From Sphingobacterium chuzhouense (GTDB taxonomy: Bacteria; Bacteroidota; Bacteroidia; Sphingobacteriales; Sphingobacteriaceae), in NCBI RefSeq assembly GCF_014692525.1, contig NZ_JACNYL010000001.1, positions 124,001 through 188,000 on the forward strand: a DNA stretch of 64,000 nucleotides, given 5' to 3'. The position numbers and the translations under genes are program-made. The notes beneath the pieces were generated by a model. The model was not told the origin of the DNA. It did not search any database and saw only the letters and a program-made list of their open reading frames with translations. Positions 41,777 through 50,705 of this stretch are shown piece by piece (position 1 is the first letter of the stretch; the number at the start of each line of letters is the position of its first letter).

Positions 41777-42658
41777 TTAGCGTAATCTTGTTTCGGGCAA
41801 CGGCACATAACCATCATCCCCAGTCACTTTCGGAAAACGATGGTTTCGCCAATCATCTTTTGCTTTTTCTATAATGTCTTTGCTCGTCGCCACAAAATTC
41901 CAAAATATAAATCGCTCCTCTGGAAAGGGTTCTCCCCCAAAGATATAAACTGTTGTATTCGGCTTCATCGTAAAGGAGCATAGATGGGCGTCCTTGGTAA
42001 TTAAAATCTGCTTAGCTCCATACGTATGTCCTTGGTTCTCTATCTCACCTTCCAGTATGTAAAGACCACTTTCTCCAAACAAATGTGTACCAATATCGAT
42101 AAGTTTTTCTTCTTTAGTTTTTATCTCGATCATATACAATGGAGAGTAAATGGGAACAGTAGACTTCTTTCCGAAAGCTTCACCGGCAATTAGCTTATAT
42201 TGTACGCCGTCCTCCTCCCAATCCGGGATGTCGGTTACTTCGATGTGAAAAAACTCCGGTTCCATAAATTCTAATGATTTAGGCAATGCCACCCATATCT
42301 GTAATCCGTGCAACGATTTATCCCGCCGTCGCAAATATTCCGGTGTACGCTCCGAATGCGCCACGCCTTTTCCCGCTGTCATCCAGTTTACTGCGCCGGG
42401 CTGTATTTCTACTTCTGTCCCCATACTATCACGATGCATAATAGCCCCCTCAAACAAATAGGTCAAGGTGGATAGCCCGATATGCGGATGTGGTGGAACA
42501 TCTAGATTTTCGTAATCAGCGAGGCATGCTGGTCCCATATGGTCGATAAACACAAAAGGACCGATAGAACGTTTCTGACGAAAAGGCAATAATCTGCCGA
42601 CTAAAAAATTCCCGATATCTGCGGCCTTCTCTTCGTGGATAAAATCAATGTTTGACAT
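41777..42658 (-). CDS. Pirin family protein
   Basis: This 293-residue bicupin protein has the pirin N-terminal block (RSIGPFVFIDHMGPA, DVPPHPHIGLSTLTYLFEGAIMHRDSMG) with metal-ligand histidines in HPHIGL and HRDS, and AVNWMTAGKGVAHSER. The C-terminal cupin has IYILEGEI-like GLYILEGEIENQG. Pirins bind iron, and some have quercetin dioxygenase activity or regulatory roles. The gene stands alone and converges on the response regulator. Confidence 0.92.
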   Translation of the reverse strand: MSNIDFIHEEKAADIGNFLVGRLLPFRQKRSIGPFVFIDHMGPACLADYENLDVPPHPHIGLSTLTYLFEGAIMHRDSMGTEVEIQPGAVNWMTAGKGVAHSERTPEYLRRRDKSLHGLQIWVALPKSLEFMEPEFFHIEVTDIPDWEEDGVQYKLIAGEAFGKKSTVPIYSPLYMIEIKTKEEKLIDIGTHLFGESGLYILEGEIENQGHTYGAKQILITKDAHLCSFTMKPNTTVYIFGGEPFPEERFIFWNFVATSKDIIEKAKDDWRNHRFPKVTGDDGYVPLPETRLR

Positions 42659-42689
42659 AGCGGATAATTAAAGTTGGAAACAAGTTACA

Positions 42690-42724
42690 AAAAAATCCCG
42701 ACCTGTAACAAGCCGGGATTTTTT
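42690..42724 (-). terminator. gyrB terminator
   Basis: AAAAAATCCCG (42690-42700) and CGGGATTTTTT (42714-42724) give a stem with A/T runs on both sides. It lies just past the gyrB stop on the minus strand. Confidence 0.8.
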
Positions 42725-42742
42725 ATATTGCATCAATTCATA

Positions 42743-44701
42743 TTAGACATCAATCTTCGCATATTTTGCGTTTCGCTCAATAAATTCTCTACGTGGCGCA
42801 ACTTCATCTCCCATTAACATAGAAAAGATACGATCACATTCTGCAGCATTTTCAATAGTTACCTGGCGCAATGTACGATGTTCCGGATCCATCGTTGTTT
42901 GCCACAACTGCTCCGCATTCATCTCCCCAAGACCTTTGTAACGCTGTACATGGACAGAGTCTTCCTTTCCTGCACCTTTTAAACGCTGGATTGCAGCAAG
43001 ACGCTGATCTTCGTTCCACGCGTATTCAAACTCCTTCCCTTTCTTCACTTGATAAAGCGGTGGCGTTGCAATATATACGTAACCTTTCTCTATCAGTTCT
43101 TTCATGTAACGGAAATAGAACGTCAAAATCAACGTAGCAATGTGCGAACCGTCCACATCGGCATCCGTCATAATGATAATTTTGTGATAACGTAATTTCT
43201 CTAGATTCAGCGCTTTGGAGTCTTCTGCTGTTCCTACGCTGACGCCCAATGCCGTAAACATATTTTTTATTTCCTCGTTTTCATAAATTTTATGCTCCAT
43301 TGCCTTCTCCACATTCAATATCTTTCCTCTCAATGGCATAATGGCTTGAAAACGGCGGTCACGTCCTTGTTTGGCCGTTCCACCCGCAGAATCTCCCTCT
43401 ACGAAGAAAATCTCACAGCTCTTTGGGTCATTGTCTGAACAATCTGCCAATTTTCCCGGAAGCCCCGACCCCCCCATTACTGTTTTCCGTTGTACAAGTT
43501 CCCGTGCTTTACGTGCTGCTGCCCGCGCTTGAGCAGCAATGATAACTTTCTGTACAATCGTTTTTGCCTCTTTCGGGTTTTCTTCCAGATAAATACCTAA
43601 GATCTCACCTACGGCCATATCTACGGCCCCCATTACCTCATTGTTACCCAATTTAGTTTTGGTCTGCCCTTCAAACTGTGGTTCAGCCACCTTAACCGAT
43701 ACAACGGCTGTCAATCCCTCACGGAAGTCATCTCCTGTAATGTCAACTTTTAAGTTTTTCAACAAACCGGATTTATCGGCATATGCCTTTAATGTACGCG
43801 TCAACCCACGACGAAAACCAGCCACATGGGTACCGCCTTCGATGGTGTTGATATTGTTAACGTACGAGTGCACATTTTCCGAATAAGTATCATTATATTG
43901 CAAAGCAAGCTCTACGGGCACACCTTGTTTAATCCCTTCGACATAAATAGGTTCAGGAATAAGTGGTTGACGGGTGCCATCTAAGAATTTAACAAATTCA
44001 CGCAATCCACCTTCCGAAAAAAATTCATCCGACTTGCGTGAACCATCTTCATTGATCTCCCGTTCATCTATCAACGACAAACGCACACCTTTATTTAGGA
44101 ACGCCAATTCACGCAAACGATTTGCCAGCGTATCATAATTGTACGTGGTTGTCATCGTAAAAATCTCCGGATCCGGACGGAAAGTGACTATAGTACCTGT
44201 GATATCACTTTCACCAATTTCCTTTACGTCATACTGAGGCTTACCTTTTTCATATTCTTGCTGGAAAATCTTTCCTTCGCGATGCACGACGGCAGATAAG
44301 TGCGTAGATAAGGCATTCACACAAGAAACCCCCACACCATGCAAACCACCAGATACTTTATAAGTATCTTTATCGAATTTACCACCCGCATGGAGTATCG
44401 TCATGACCAACTCCAAAGCCGATTTGTTTTCTTTCTTATTAATACCTGTTGGGATACCACGTCCGTTGTCCTTAACAGAGATAGAATTATCGCTGTGAAT
44501 CGTAACAACGATATCGGAACAATACCCCGCTACGGCTTCGTCAATGGAGTTATCAACCACCTCATAAACCAAATGGTGTAAACCTTTAACACCCGTATCA
44601 CCAATGTACATGGAAGGTCTCTTACGTACCGCTTCCAGACCTTCTAACACTTGAATATTATCCGCCGAGTACGTTGATGGATTCTTATTTTCTTCGCTCA
44701 T
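42743..44701 (-). CDS. gyrB: DNA gyrase subunit B
   Basis: This 652-residue type II topoisomerase subunit has the GHKL ATPase domain (VVDNSIDEAVAGY, DNGRGIPTG, GGLHGVGVSCVNALS), the transducer, and the TOPRIM domain with EGDSAGGTAKQGRDRRFQA, IIMTDADVDGSHI and the end motif QRYKGLGEMN. It supplies ATP-driven negative supercoiling with GyrA. The short ATPase-transducer form without the long insert is normal for Bacteroidota. It has its own promoter and terminator. Confidence 0.96.
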   Translation of the reverse strand: MSEENKNPSTYSADNIQVLEGLEAVRKRPSMYIGDTGVKGLHHLVYEVVDNSIDEAVAGYCSDIVVTIHSDNSISVKDNGRGIPTGINKKENKSALELVMTILHAGGKFDKDTYKVSGGLHGVGVSCVNALSTHLSAVVHREGKIFQQEYEKGKPQYDVKEIGESDITGTIVTFRPDPEIFTMTTTYNYDTLANRLRELAFLNKGVRLSLIDEREINEDGSRKSDEFFSEGGLREFVKFLDGTRQPLIPEPIYVEGIKQGVPVELALQYNDTYSENVHSYVNNINTIEGGTHVAGFRRGLTRTLKAYADKSGLLKNLKVDITGDDFREGLTAVVSVKVAEPQFEGQTKTKLGNNEVMGAVDMAVGEILGIYLEENPKEAKTIVQKVIIAAQARAAARKARELVQRKTVMGGSGLPGKLADCSDNDPKSCEIFFVEGDSAGGTAKQGRDRRFQAIMPLRGKILNVEKAMEHKIYENEEIKNMFTALGVSVGTAEDSKALNLEKLRYHKIIIMTDADVDGSHIATLILTFYFRYMKELIEKGYVYIATPPLYQVKKGKEFEYAWNEDQRLAAIQRLKGAGKEDSVHVQRYKGLGEMNAEQLWQTTMDPEHRTLRQVTIENAAECDRIFSMLMGDEVAPRREFIERNAKYAKIDV

Positions 44702-44734
44702 GAAATTAAATTAAAATGAGTATCGTTTAACATT

Positions 44735-44742
44735 CAAAAATA
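44735..44742 (-). promoter_or_regulatory. -7 box of gyrB
   Basis: The minus strand reads TATTTTTG, 33 bases before the gyrB ATG. Confidence 0.5.
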
Positions 44743-44795
44743 CGATTTTTTTCCCTAAAAATCAAGAGCTGATATACACGAGATACGCTGTAGCT

Positions 44796-44832
44796 TAAAC
44801 CGCGGTTTACTGAAAAATATGCTGAAATCAGC
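44796..44832. promoter_or_regulatory. 14-bp perfect palindrome in the gyrB/ompH divergent region
   Basis: TAAACCGCGGTTTA (44796-44809) is its own reverse complement. GCTGAAATCAGC (44821-44832), a second dyad, follows 11 bases later. Both lie between the two divergent -7 boxes. Confidence 0.5.
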
Positions 44833-44884
44833 AGCTTTAAATACTATAATTTACAAAGAACTTCTAAAATTTAATTTTTTATCT

Positions 44885-44892
44885 TAGGTTTG
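44885..44892 (+). promoter_or_regulatory. -7 box of the OmpH-like gene
   Basis: TAGGTTTG fits TAnnTTTG, 21 bases before ATG 44914. Confidence 0.55.
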
Positions 44893-44913
44893 TTTTCTGA
44901 AAACTATATTAGA

Positions 44914-45537
44914 ATGAATAAACTATTTAAAACTGTATCACAAGTATCTTTAGGGTTAGTTGCCGTCCTGGCTGTTGCCTCTTGTAATCAAAACGCCAAC
45001 ACCGGAGCTACCAATACGACCAATGATTCGACTGCATCCGTAGCGAATGCCAACAAAGAAGAAAAAATCGTTTATATAAACTCGGACACCTTATCAGAAA
45101 AATACGAATATTATAAAGACGTTAGAACTAAATTAGAGGCAAAAGTAAAAAAAGCACAAAGTGATTTACAAAGCAAAGGGCAAGCTTTCCAACGTGAAGT
45201 AGCGGACTATCAACAAAAAGCAGGTACCATGAGTGCTTCTGAGCGCCAAGCTACAGAAGAAAGACTTGCTCGCAAACAAGATGAACTTGGCCGTTTAGAC
45301 CAAAATGCGTCTGCATCTATCGCGCAAGACGAATCGACCGAATTTACCAATGTGTATAATACGATTACCGAGTATCTGAAAAAACATGCCGAAGAGAAAG
45401 GTTATGAATTGGTATTGACGTACTCCGTTTCTAATCCTACCGTATTATATGCCGAAAAGAAAATGGACATTACGGCGGAAGTAGTGGAAGCGCTGAATAA
45501 GGAATACAAAGACAAGAAAGCCAAAGAAAAGAAATAA
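44914..45537 (+). CDS. OmpH/Skp-like lipoprotein chaperone
   Basis: This 207-residue protein has a lipoprotein signal ending in VASC. After a Thr/Asn-rich linker comes the Skp/OmpH domain: KIVYINSDTLSEKYEYYKDV, a long Lys/Gln/Glu coiled coil, and the C-terminal strand YELVLTYSVSNPTVLYAEK. Skp proteins hold unfolded outer-membrane proteins in the periplasm. The lipid anchor differs from free E. coli Skp. An upstream TTG start is ignored because it would precede the signal peptide. Confidence 0.87.
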   Translation: MNKLFKTVSQVSLGLVAVLAVASCNQNANTGATNTTNDSTASVANANKEEKIVYINSDTLSEKYEYYKDVRTKLEAKVKKAQSDLQSKGQAFQREVADYQQKAGTMSASERQATEERLARKQDELGRLDQNASASIAQDESTEFTNVYNTITEYLKKHAEEKGYELVLTYSVSNPTVLYAEKKMDITAEVVEALNKEYKDKKAKEKK

Positions 45538-45549
45538 GAAAATTCACAC

Positions 45550-45586
45550 AAATAAGGCTATTCTAAGAATAGCCTTATTTGTTTTT
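45550..45586 (+). terminator. Terminator after the OmpH-like gene
   Basis: AAATAAGGCTATTCT (45550-45564) and AGAATAGCCTTATTT (45566-45580) form a near-perfect stem, then GTTTTTG. Confidence 0.85.
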
Positions 45587-45616
45587 GTGATTTCATGAAT
45601 ATATTATTATCTCACT

Positions 45617-46519
45617 ATGGTACGCACCATCTTAGATTCTAGCAACGCTTCCTTTGATTGGATTGATATATCCGAGCCTACACTTGAAGATTTCGAAACA
45701 CTTAGAACAAAATATCAATTACACGAAGCCTCTATCAAAGATTGTCTGCAGATCGGCCAGCTACCCAAGATAGAAGAATTCGAAAATTATCATTTTCTCA
45801 TTATCCGCTCTATTCCTGCAAGGTTTGACAATTTCTCCGATACCCTAACCGAAATTACAGAACGCATATCGGTATTTTTTAGCGATAAGTTTGTTATAAC
45901 TGTCCATCGCGGAAATATCGAATACCTGGAAAAACTCGCTGATAACTTCCCTTTTAACAAACTCAATTCCAGCAAGCTTTTTATCAACCATCTGACCTCC
46001 GAGGCACTGAAGACGTTTGAAAATTTAGTTATCAACAAACTAAATACGCAGCTGGACAGCTATGAAGAGATGGTGTTTTTAAACCGACGGAAAAAAGACT
46101 TCCTACGCCAGCTTTATTACATTAAACGCCAAATCGATCTTATCCGTATTATATTAACACTTTACAAGGATATCGTAGATTTCTTCCACCTGTCGGCATT
46201 CAAAAACATTTATACACAGGACTTAAAAGATATTTATGCCCGCTCGTCCACCCTATATCGAAACATCTCAGAAAATACAGCTCAGCTTCTCTCTGTTTAT
46301 TTCAATATAGAATCTAACCATACCAATGATATTATGCGTACATTGACCATCATATCGGTATTTTTCATGCCGCTCACATTCATCGTCGGCGTATATGGGA
46401 TGAACTTCAAAAATATGCCCGAACTAGAATGGTACTACGGTTATCCGGCGGTCATGTTAGCGATGGCAGTTCTTGCCGCACTTATTTATTATTGGTTCAA
46501 AAAACGCAGATGGTTATAA
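45617..46519 (+). CDS. corA: CorA-family magnesium/cobalt transporter
   Basis: This 300-residue protein has a cytosolic N-terminal domain of about 230 residues with a long helix, then two C-terminal membrane helices. The signature GMN is present in VGVYGMNF at the end of the first helix. CorA forms a pentameric Mg channel gated by Mg. The final KKRRWL is the usual positive end. Its stop is directly followed by the convergent tsaB stop. Confidence 0.93.
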   Translation: MVRTILDSSNASFDWIDISEPTLEDFETLRTKYQLHEASIKDCLQIGQLPKIEEFENYHFLIIRSIPARFDNFSDTLTEITERISVFFSDKFVITVHRGNIEYLEKLADNFPFNKLNSSKLFINHLTSEALKTFENLVINKLNTQLDSYEEMVFLNRRKKDFLRQLYYIKRQIDLIRIILTLYKDIVDFFHLSAFKNIYTQDLKDIYARSSTLYRNISENTAQLLSVYFNIESNHTNDIMRTLTIISVFFMPLTFIVGVYGMNFKNMPELEWYYGYPAVMLAMAVLAALIYYWFKKRRWL

Positions 46520-47221
46520 TTAACGCTTCTTTGGTGTAGTAGCGATAAAATCTTTGAGGTAGTAAGGTTCAAAATAAACTACATCCTCAAACCTACCCTG
46601 TTGGAACTTCCGGAAAACCAATTTATCAAAAAATGACGCTGAGTTGCAGAATCCTGTTTCTACCTGCACGGTATGACTATTTTCAAATAGCGTTTCAAAT
46701 TTGTCGGCGCCACTCCCAAAGAGGACATAGCAGTTATTTTCATCTTCGTCCGCAAAAGAATTCTCATCAATAATACGAGCGGCTGTTTCTTCTATACACT
46801 GTAACTGAGAATCGTATTTGGCCATGTATACCTCCATCCGACGAGCATCAATCATCGGCACGAATATACGGGTTGCATCTACACTATGCTCTTGCGGAAC
46901 AAATCCATAGACCATCGCCTCCAACGTATTCACCGCGATCAACGGAATGTCCAGCGCATAGCATAAGCCCTTGGCAGTCGAAACACCGATCCTCAATCCG
47001 GTATAGGATCCCGGCCCCATGCTGATCGCGACAGCGGTCAAATCGTTCCTTGTAACAGCAGCTTTATCTAACACCTGCTCAATGAATAGTGTTAGGTGAC
47101 TCGCATGTAAATTTGGAGCGTCCGCTTCTGCCTTAGCGATGGTTTCACCATTTTTACTGATAGCGACCGAGCATACCGGTGTCGCTGTTTCTATTTGTAA
47201 GATGTACGTATTCTCGATCAT
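46520..47221 (-). CDS. tsaB: tRNA threonylcarbamoyladenosine biosynthesis protein TsaB
   Basis: This 233-residue protein has an ASKHA fold. ILQIETATPVCSVAIS and NDLTAVAISMGPGSYTGLRIGVSTAKGLCYAL are the conserved TsaB blocks. TsaB partners TsaD and TsaE in making t6A37 of tRNA. The MtaB gene in this window uses that base as substrate. ATG 47221 (MIENTYILQIETATP) is chosen; the upstream start overlaps yidD. It follows yidD closely on the same strand. Confidence 0.92.
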   Translation of the reverse strand: MIENTYILQIETATPVCSVAISKNGETIAKAEADAPNLHASHLTLFIEQVLDKAAVTRNDLTAVAISMGPGSYTGLRIGVSTAKGLCYALDIPLIAVNTLEAMVYGFVPQEHSVDATRIFVPMIDARRMEVYMAKYDSQLQCIEETAARIIDENSFADEDENNCYVLFGSGADKFETLFENSHTVQVETGFCNSASFFDKLVFRKFQQGRFEDVVYFEPYYLKDFIATTPKKR

Positions 47222-47226
47222 AAACG

Positions 47227-47481
47227 TTATGGAACAGGGTCGTGCCCATGCCCTCCCCAAGGATGGCATCTCAAAATTCGTCGAATAGCCAGATATCCAC
47301 CTTTGAAAGGGCCATATTTTAGAATGGCTTCCTTACCATATTGTGAACAGGTAGGCGTGTACCGACAATTGGCACCCAAAAACGGCGAAATGAAAAGTTG
47401 ATAAAAGCGGATGACAAGTATAAAAAACCATTGTAATGGCTTTTTAATCAGCTTCTCCCATATAAATTTGAGTATGCTCAT
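47227..47481 (-). CDS. yidD: Membrane protein insertion efficiency factor YidD
   Basis: This 84-residue peripheral membrane protein has the YidD core [20 protein letters not shown] and ends [18 protein letters not shown]. It assists YidC-dependent insertion. Its start lies 38 bases within rnpA, the typical rpmH-rnpA-yidD order. The yidC gene that often follows is absent here; tsaB comes next. Confidence 0.95.
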   Translation of the reverse strand: MSILKFIWEKLIKKPLQWFFILVIRFYQLFISPFLGANCRYTPTCSQYGKEAILKYGPFKGGYLAIRRILRCHPWGGHGHDPVP

Positions 47482-47854
47482 CTTTCAGCTTGGTTAATAC
47501 TTTTCCCATACGTTGATAGAGCATTGTATAGGGTTCCTTTTCCTTTCCCACATATTGGAATGCCAAGAGCAAATGTAGGGAATGTTCCTGAAGAAAGTTA
47601 TATAATTCTGATTTTTGCAGGCGATAAGCCTCGCGTATGCGACGTTTGATAGCATTCCGATCTACTGCTTTCCGAAAGCGGCGCTTGGATACGGAGATGA
47701 TACATTGTGCAGGAACAGCATCTTGTTGTACCAGCGGGCGGTACAGAAATACGATACGGTAAGGGTAAACAACAAAAGAAGAACCATTACGGAAAAGACT
47801 TTCGATAAGCCTTTTACTACATAATCGCTCTTCCTTTGTAAATGTATAGCTCAT
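47444..47854 (-). CDS. rnpA: Ribonuclease P protein component
   Basis: This 136-residue basic protein helps the RNase P RNA process tRNA 5' ends. The conserved RNR-type stretch is [25 protein letters not shown] 47854 ([11 protein letters not shown]) is chosen; the longer reading from 47875 is unlikely. It follows rpmH and overlaps yidD by 38 bases, the common order in bacteria. Confidence 0.94.
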   Translation of the reverse strand: MSYTFTKEERLCSKRLIESLFRNGSSFVVYPYRIVFLYRPLVQQDAVPAQCIISVSKRRFRKAVDRNAIKRRIREAYRLQKSELYNFLQEHSLHLLLAFQYVGKEKEPYTMLYQRMGKVLTKLKDEHTQIYMGEAD

Positions 47855-47905
47855 GGTGACTATTTGCCGGAACACAAGCCCGCAGGAGTCACCGGCTCGT
47901 ATGTA

Positions 47906-48064
47906 TTATCCTTTATGACGGTATTCGTCTGATACGGAAAGACGTCTTCTTCCTTTAGCTCTACGAGCAGCCAATACTCTTCTACCGTTAGCTGTACTCA
48001 TACGCTCACGGAAACCGTGTTTATTTCTTCTTTTTCTTAACGAAGGCTGAAATGTTCTTTTCAT
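47906..48064 (-). CDS. rpmH: 50S ribosomal protein L34
   Basis: This 52-residue basic protein opens MKRTFQPS and has [21 protein letters not shown] followed by [10 protein letters not shown], the L34 hallmarks. It was found by reading the minus strand. It carries a seven-residue tail (DEYRHKG) past the usual end. It heads the rpmH-rnpA-yidD-tsaB run. Confidence 0.95.
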   Translation of the reverse strand: MKRTFQPSLRKRRNKHGFRERMSTANGRRVLAARRAKGRRRLSVSDEYRHKG

Positions 48065-48120
48065 GACACTATTATGCTTGTTTTTATATCTTAATCAATC
48101 CTCCCCTATACAAGGGAATG

Positions 48121-48151
48121 CAAAAGTACTGTTATTTTAGAAAAGAAGCAA
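48121..48151 (-). promoter_or_regulatory. rpmH promoter
   Basis: The minus strand shows TTG (48149-48151), a 20-base spacer and TACTTTTG (48121-48128), about 57 bases before the rpmH start. Confidence 0.65.
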
Positions 48152-48176
48152 ATTTTTCATCCGAATAAAATTGCAC

Positions 48177-48587
48177 TTACGACTTACTTCTTAGGATATC
48201 GCGAATCTCGGCCAATAACACCTCTTCTTTAGTCGGTGCCGGAGGAACTTCTGGTGCAGCCTCTTCCTTGCGTTTTAAAGAGTTTATTCCTTTAATAACT
48301 AGAAATATACAAAAAGCAATAATGAGGAACTGAATAATAACGTTGATAAAATTACCGTAAGTAATAGCAACTTCGGTAGTACCTGCAGCTTCATTTGCTT
48401 CGGTGATAACATACTTCATATTGCTGAAATCGACCCCACCTGTAATGTAGCCAATAGGTGGCATGATAATATCATCCACCATGGAAGTAACAATTTTACC
48501 AAAAGCACCTCCAATTACCACACCGACAGCAAGGTCTATGACGCTTCCGCGCATGGCAAATTCCTTAAATTCTTTTAGAAATCCCAT
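48177..48587 (-). CDS. mscL: Large-conductance mechanosensitive channel
   Basis: This 136-residue protein has the MscL pattern: [32 protein letters not shown] (amphipathic start and first helix), [13 protein letters not shown], a periplasmic loop, the second helix [19 protein letters not shown] and a Lys/Glu tail. It forms a pentamer that opens near lytic tension. ATG 48587 is the MGFLKEF start; an earlier start in the track is not needed. Confidence 0.95.
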   Translation of the reverse strand: MGFLKEFKEFAMRGSVIDLAVGVVIGGAFGKIVTSMVDDIIMPPIGYITGGVDFSNMKYVITEANEAAGTTEVAITYGNFINVIIQFLIIAFCIFLVIKGINSLKRKEEAAPEVPPAPTKEEVLLAEIRDILRSKS

Positions 48588-48721
48588 AATTTTAAATTTA
48601 AAAACAATCAATAAACAAAAATGACAATTAAATCTACAATATTCAAAAATTTCGTTATATTTTAATGCTCTTTAAACACTGCCGTTTAGGCATTATGACA
48701 TTTACTTAATAGACTTTTTTC

Positions 48722-48729
48722 TATATTTG
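48722..48729 (+). promoter_or_regulatory. -7 box of the orphan response regulator
   Basis: TATATTTG fits TAnnTTTG, 64 bases before the ATG. Confidence 0.5.
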
Positions 48730-48793
48730 CTGTGTAAAAGCAGAAACTGCTTCACGTATTGAACTGTTAAACACCAACATAAGTAACCCGTAA

Positions 48794-49435
48794 ATGAAGA
48801 AAATACTAATAGCGGATGATCATAGCATTGTGAGACTAGGGGCATCCATGATTATCAAGGAGTGCATTCCCGATGCCGATATTCAACAAGCACAAACATA
48901 CGATGAGGTCTATGACCAATTACGCGCAGAATCTTTCGATTTACTCCTGTTGGACATCAACATGCCCGGCGGCAACAACATCAAAGTTATCCGGGAACTA
49001 CTGGACATCCGACCTCAGGTTAAGATATTAGTTTTCTCTTCATACGAAGAGAGTATATATGCTTTGCGATACATCAATGCGGGCGCTTGTGGCTACCTTA
49101 ATAAGACAACAGCTATGTCTGAGCTTAAAAATGCCATAGAAAGTATCATGACACGCGGCAAATACATGTCGGATGCCGTTAAGGAACTTTATATACAAAA
49201 GCTTACAACGAGTAAATCCTCTTTCGACAAGAGCAATCCTTTACATAAATTATCCAATCGCGAGATGGATGTAGCTAAACATCTTACTAAGGGACTTGGA
49301 ATTTTAGAAGTTGCCAAATTGATGGAATTAAGTTCTTCCACCGTGAGCACATATAAAAGCCGTGTTTTCGAGAAACTAAATGTAGGCAATATACCCGAGC
49401 TCATTGAATTATTCAAATTACATAGCGAAGCATAA
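48794..49435 (+). CDS. Orphan NarL/LuxR-type response regulator
   Basis: This 213-residue protein has a receiver domain (Asp8, Asp9, phospho-acceptor Asp54 in LLLDINMPGG) and a LuxR-type DNA-binding domain (LSNREMDVAKHLTKGLGILEV, LSSSTVSTYKSRVFEKL). No kinase gene is adjacent; the nearest is 7.6 kb away. It has its own promoter and is closed by a strong two-way terminator, so it stands alone. Confidence 0.9.
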   Translation: MKKILIADDHSIVRLGASMIIKECIPDADIQQAQTYDEVYDQLRAESFDLLLLDINMPGGNNIKVIRELLDIRPQVKILVFSSYEESIYALRYINAGACGYLNKTTAMSELKNAIESIMTRGKYMSDAVKELYIQKLTTSKSSFDKSNPLHKLSNREMDVAKHLTKGLGILEVAKLMELSSSTVSTYKSRVFEKLNVGNIPELIELFKLHSEA

Positions 49436-49473
49436 AAAATGAGAGGTTGTATTTTAACAACCTCTCATTTTTT
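49434..49473. terminator. Two-way terminator between the orphan regulator and the TIM-barrel gene
   Basis: AAAAAATGAGAGGTTGT (49434-49450) and ACAACCTCTCATTTTTT (49457-49473) make a perfect 17-bp stem with T-runs on both strands, serving both convergent genes. Confidence 0.9.
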
Positions 49474-50614
49474 AACTTAATTCTGCTATTGTTACTTCCG
49501 GAATATCCTTCACGGATGGCTCTTCCAAAAAGCTACTACGTTGATAGATATATCCCTTTTCATCATCCAAATCCCACAATAAAGGCGATAAGAAACGGAT
49601 ACAATTTGCAAAGCCTTGATTGGTCGCAGCAATATTACCCGTGTCCTTTGAGTTCTTCGCTTCATTTTCAATTTCGAAAGGCCCATCAAAGCCTCTCCGA
49701 TGTAATACGGCAACGAAATCATTCCAATCCATGTGGTCTGTTCCACCGAATCCCGGTAGCATTGCTTCGTAGTGATGACGATCCCAATCATGCTGCGGAA
49801 TGGTAATCCCTGCTTGCTCGGCCAGCGAAACATCCACGTGTTGCATAGGATACATCCCTCCCCACTCTACGCGGGCTTTTGTTTTCAAATTACGCGTGGT
49901 CTTTACGTGAATGCGTTTCAACCGCTCAATATCCATTTGTTCCATCACATCGACTGGATTTACATTTTGCCATATATCATGTGATGGGTCATATATCTCT
50001 CCGTGTGCTTTGCTTGGGATTAAGGTATACATTAACTTCCGTGCTGCCAGTACCGCAGGCAAGTTGTTATAAGTAGAGGTATAGCGAGCAGAACGCCAGC
50101 CTTCCATTGGACAATTTTCGTATACAATCGTAACACCTAGACCTTCCGCATATTTTACAATCGGTTCAAACACGCGCTTATACTCTTCTAAATTTTTCTG
50201 AAAACCATCGATTTCATTTCCGAGGTCATGGTTATATCCCACAAATGTCCCTACTTTCACATCATTTCTATCTCCTCCTAACAGATGTGCTATCCGAATA
50301 AGGCGTAACAGATGGTTTTGGTTCTTCACGCGCTGTTCAGGGTCACCACCAATCATATTTTCAAAAGCTCCTAAGGACAAGCTCAATTCCGCGGCATTGA
50401 ATTTCTCAATAAGGCGCTTTCCGTCTTCCGCAGAAAAGCCTTCGTAATCCAAATGCGTAGCAGTATGATCCTCACGTGTTCCGTCTTTTCTAAATACACA
50501 TAAATCGATTCCCTGTGCCCCTACTTCTTTGGATGTAGCGATTAGTTCGTCCAAAGACAATTTATCATACGCAGAACTCATGACCCATATCGGGTTATTT
50601 AGTTTAGCCAACAT
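49472..50614 (-). CDS. Sugar phosphate isomerase/epimerase-like TIM-barrel protein
   Basis: This 380-residue soluble protein looks like a xylose-isomerase-type TIM barrel: GAQGIDLCVFRKDG, VTIVYENCPMEGW, YDPSHDIWQNVNPVDVM, IHVKTTRNL and GPFEIENEAK place metal-type Glu, Asp and His ligands on the expected strands. Such enzymes isomerise or epimerise sugars or inositols, or act as hydroxypyruvate isomerase-like proteins; the substrate is unknown. No sugar transporter or kinase gene is adjacent. It begins after the ftsZ terminator, so is a separate unit. Confidence 0.8.
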   Translation of the reverse strand: MLAKLNNPIWVMSSAYDKLSLDELIATSKEVGAQGIDLCVFRKDGTREDHTATHLDYEGFSAEDGKRLIEKFNAAELSLSLGAFENMIGGDPEQRVKNQNHLLRLIRIAHLLGGDRNDVKVGTFVGYNHDLGNEIDGFQKNLEEYKRVFEPIVKYAEGLGVTIVYENCPMEGWRSARYTSTYNNLPAVLAARKLMYTLIPSKAHGEIYDPSHDIWQNVNPVDVMEQMDIERLKRIHVKTTRNLKTKARVEWGGMYPMQHVDVSLAEQAGITIPQHDWDRHHYEAMLPGFGGTDHMDWNDFVAVLHRRGFDGPFEIENEAKNSKDTGNIAATNQGFANCIRFLSPLLWDLDDEKGYIYQRSSFLEEPSVKDIPEVTIAELS

Positions 50615-50648
50615 ATACGTTTAGATTTTAATTTTTACTTGGGTAAAT

Positions 50649-50678
50649 ATAAATAAAAAAGACAGCATTTCTGCTGTC
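50649..50678 (-). terminator. ftsZ terminator
   Basis: On the minus strand GACAGCA and TGCTGTC pair around GAAA (50661-50678), followed by TTTTTTATTT. Confidence 0.85.
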
Positions 50679-50705
50679 CCTTCAAGTGTATTTTGATCTC
50701 GACGA

